Shown here one piece after another: positions 63,558-64,000 of a stretch of DNA of 64,000 nt. The stretch spans positions 1 through 64,000 of the forward strand of contig CAMYID010000004.1 in assembly GCA_947258435.1 (NCBI GenBank). Direction: 5' to 3'. The first letter of the stretch is position 1, and every line of letters starts with the position of its first letter. The translations under genes and the position numbers were made by a program. The notes beneath the pieces were generated by a model that saw only the letters and a program-made list of their open reading frames with translations, had not been told where the DNA came from and searched no databases. Origin of the DNA: an uncultured Alphaproteobacteria bacterium (GTDB taxonomy: Bacteria; Pseudomonadota; Alphaproteobacteria; UBA11222).

Positions 63558-64000
63558 ATGATCTTTCGACAGCTTTTTGACACGGTATCAAGCACATACA
63601 CATATCTGATCGGCAACCAGCGCGGCGGCGGGGCAATATTGATTGATCCGGTGCTGGAGCATGCGGATCAGTATCTCAAATTGCTTGATGAGCTGGAGTT
63701 GCGTTTGCTGAAGGCGGTGGATACCCATCTGCATGCAGACCATATTACCGCGCTTGGTGTGCTGCGCGACAAGACCCGCTGTGTTACCGTGATGGGTGAA
63801 CAAAGCAGCGCGGATAGGGTATCGGTCCGGGTTTCAGACGGTGATATGATCGAAGCAGACGGCATCTGTCTGACCGCATTATACACGCCTGGCCATACAG
63901 ACGATTCCTACTGCTATCTGATGCAGGACCGCGTGTTTACCGGCGATACGCTGCTTATTCGTGGGACGGGCCGGACAGACTTTCAGAACGGTGATGCGGG
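63558..64000 (+). CDS. ETHE1-like persulfide dioxygenase, 5' part
   Basis: The reading frame is open to the window end, giving 147 residues. The MBL-fold metal motif THLHADH (His-x-His-x-Asp-His) is intact here, unlike in the related gene at 35013, and PGHTDDS and GDTLLIRGTGRTDFQNGD follow. These match ETHE1-type sulfur dioxygenases, which oxidise glutathione persulfide. The ATG at 63558 follows GACGGGA; a GTG at 63546 is also in frame. A TTGACA element lies near 63453. Confidence 0.8.
   Translation, partial: MIFRQLFDTVSSTYTYLIGNQRGGGAILIDPVLEHADQYLKLLDELELRLLKAVDTHLHADHITALGVLRDKTRCVTVMGEQSSADRVSVRVSDGDMIEADGICLTALYTPGHTDDSYCYLMQDRVFTGDTLLIRGTGRTDFQNGDA

Overview
The window is a GC-rich chromosomal segment of a motile alphaproteobacterium. 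The evidence is a CtrA master regulator with its phospho-acceptor Asp at residue 51 and an Ala-Ala C-terminus, the CtrA antagonist SciP (DUF1153), a CpdR-like receiver protein, a FlbD-type sigma-54 activator with matching sigma-54 promoters, a HrcA/CIRCE-controlled groESL operon, an alphaproteobacterial LexA box (GAAC-N7-GAAC) and a B12-dependent ribonucleotide reductase. The content resembles Rhodospirillales or Kordiimonadales-like lineages, but the genus cannot be fixed from sequence reading alone. I saw no insertion sequence, prophage, CRISPR array or integron; this is core chromosome with a few accessory islands.

Positions 1-21800 hold a flagellar/cell-cycle block. A tRNA-Val and ctrA (minus strand) are followed by fliI-fliJ on the plus strand. 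A long minus-strand operon then reads fliF-fliG-fliH-fliN-motA-flbD-flhA-flhF-flhG. Next come sciP with a strong intrinsic terminator and a textbook CtrA box, the minus-strand hook operon fliK-flgD-flgE, and plus-strand flgK-flgL. The 400-base gap between fliK and flgK carries two divergent sigma-54 promoters, as expected for late flagellar genes under FlbD. Early genes (fliF, sciP, ctrA) instead have CtrA-like TTAA motifs upstream.

Positions 21900-28700 hold mnmA and then a three-gene nucleotide-sugar operon. It carries all four activities (WbpB and WbpD fused, WbpE, WbpA) predicted to turn UDP-GlcNAc into UDP-2,3-diacetamido-2,3-dideoxy-glucuronic acid. An ArsM-like methyltransferase follows.

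Positions 28700-42300 hold accA, xerD, a large exported repeat protein with a tiny membrane protein, aroK-aroB, an MBL-fold protein with an altered metal motif, an intergenic region with an orphan minus-strand terminator (a candidate small RNA), an AhpD-like protein, a stress/iron cluster of two uncharacterised small genes plus an encapsulated-ferritin-like protein (EncFtn), and hisS-hisZ-hisG.

Positions 42300-64000 hold groESL, a PAS protein, chaC, an SDR, a thioesterase, a HIG1-like membrane protein, a PduO-type cobalamin adenosyltransferase, etfBA with a 3-hydroxyacyl-CoA dehydrogenase, a TlpA-like thioredoxin, argH-lptM-lysA and a TIGR02302/DUF4175 protein. They are followed by cpdR, a zinc-ribbon protein, ftsEX-plsC, the LexA-box-preceded class II ribonucleotide reductase, and the 5' part of an ETHE1-like persulfide dioxygenase cut by the window end.
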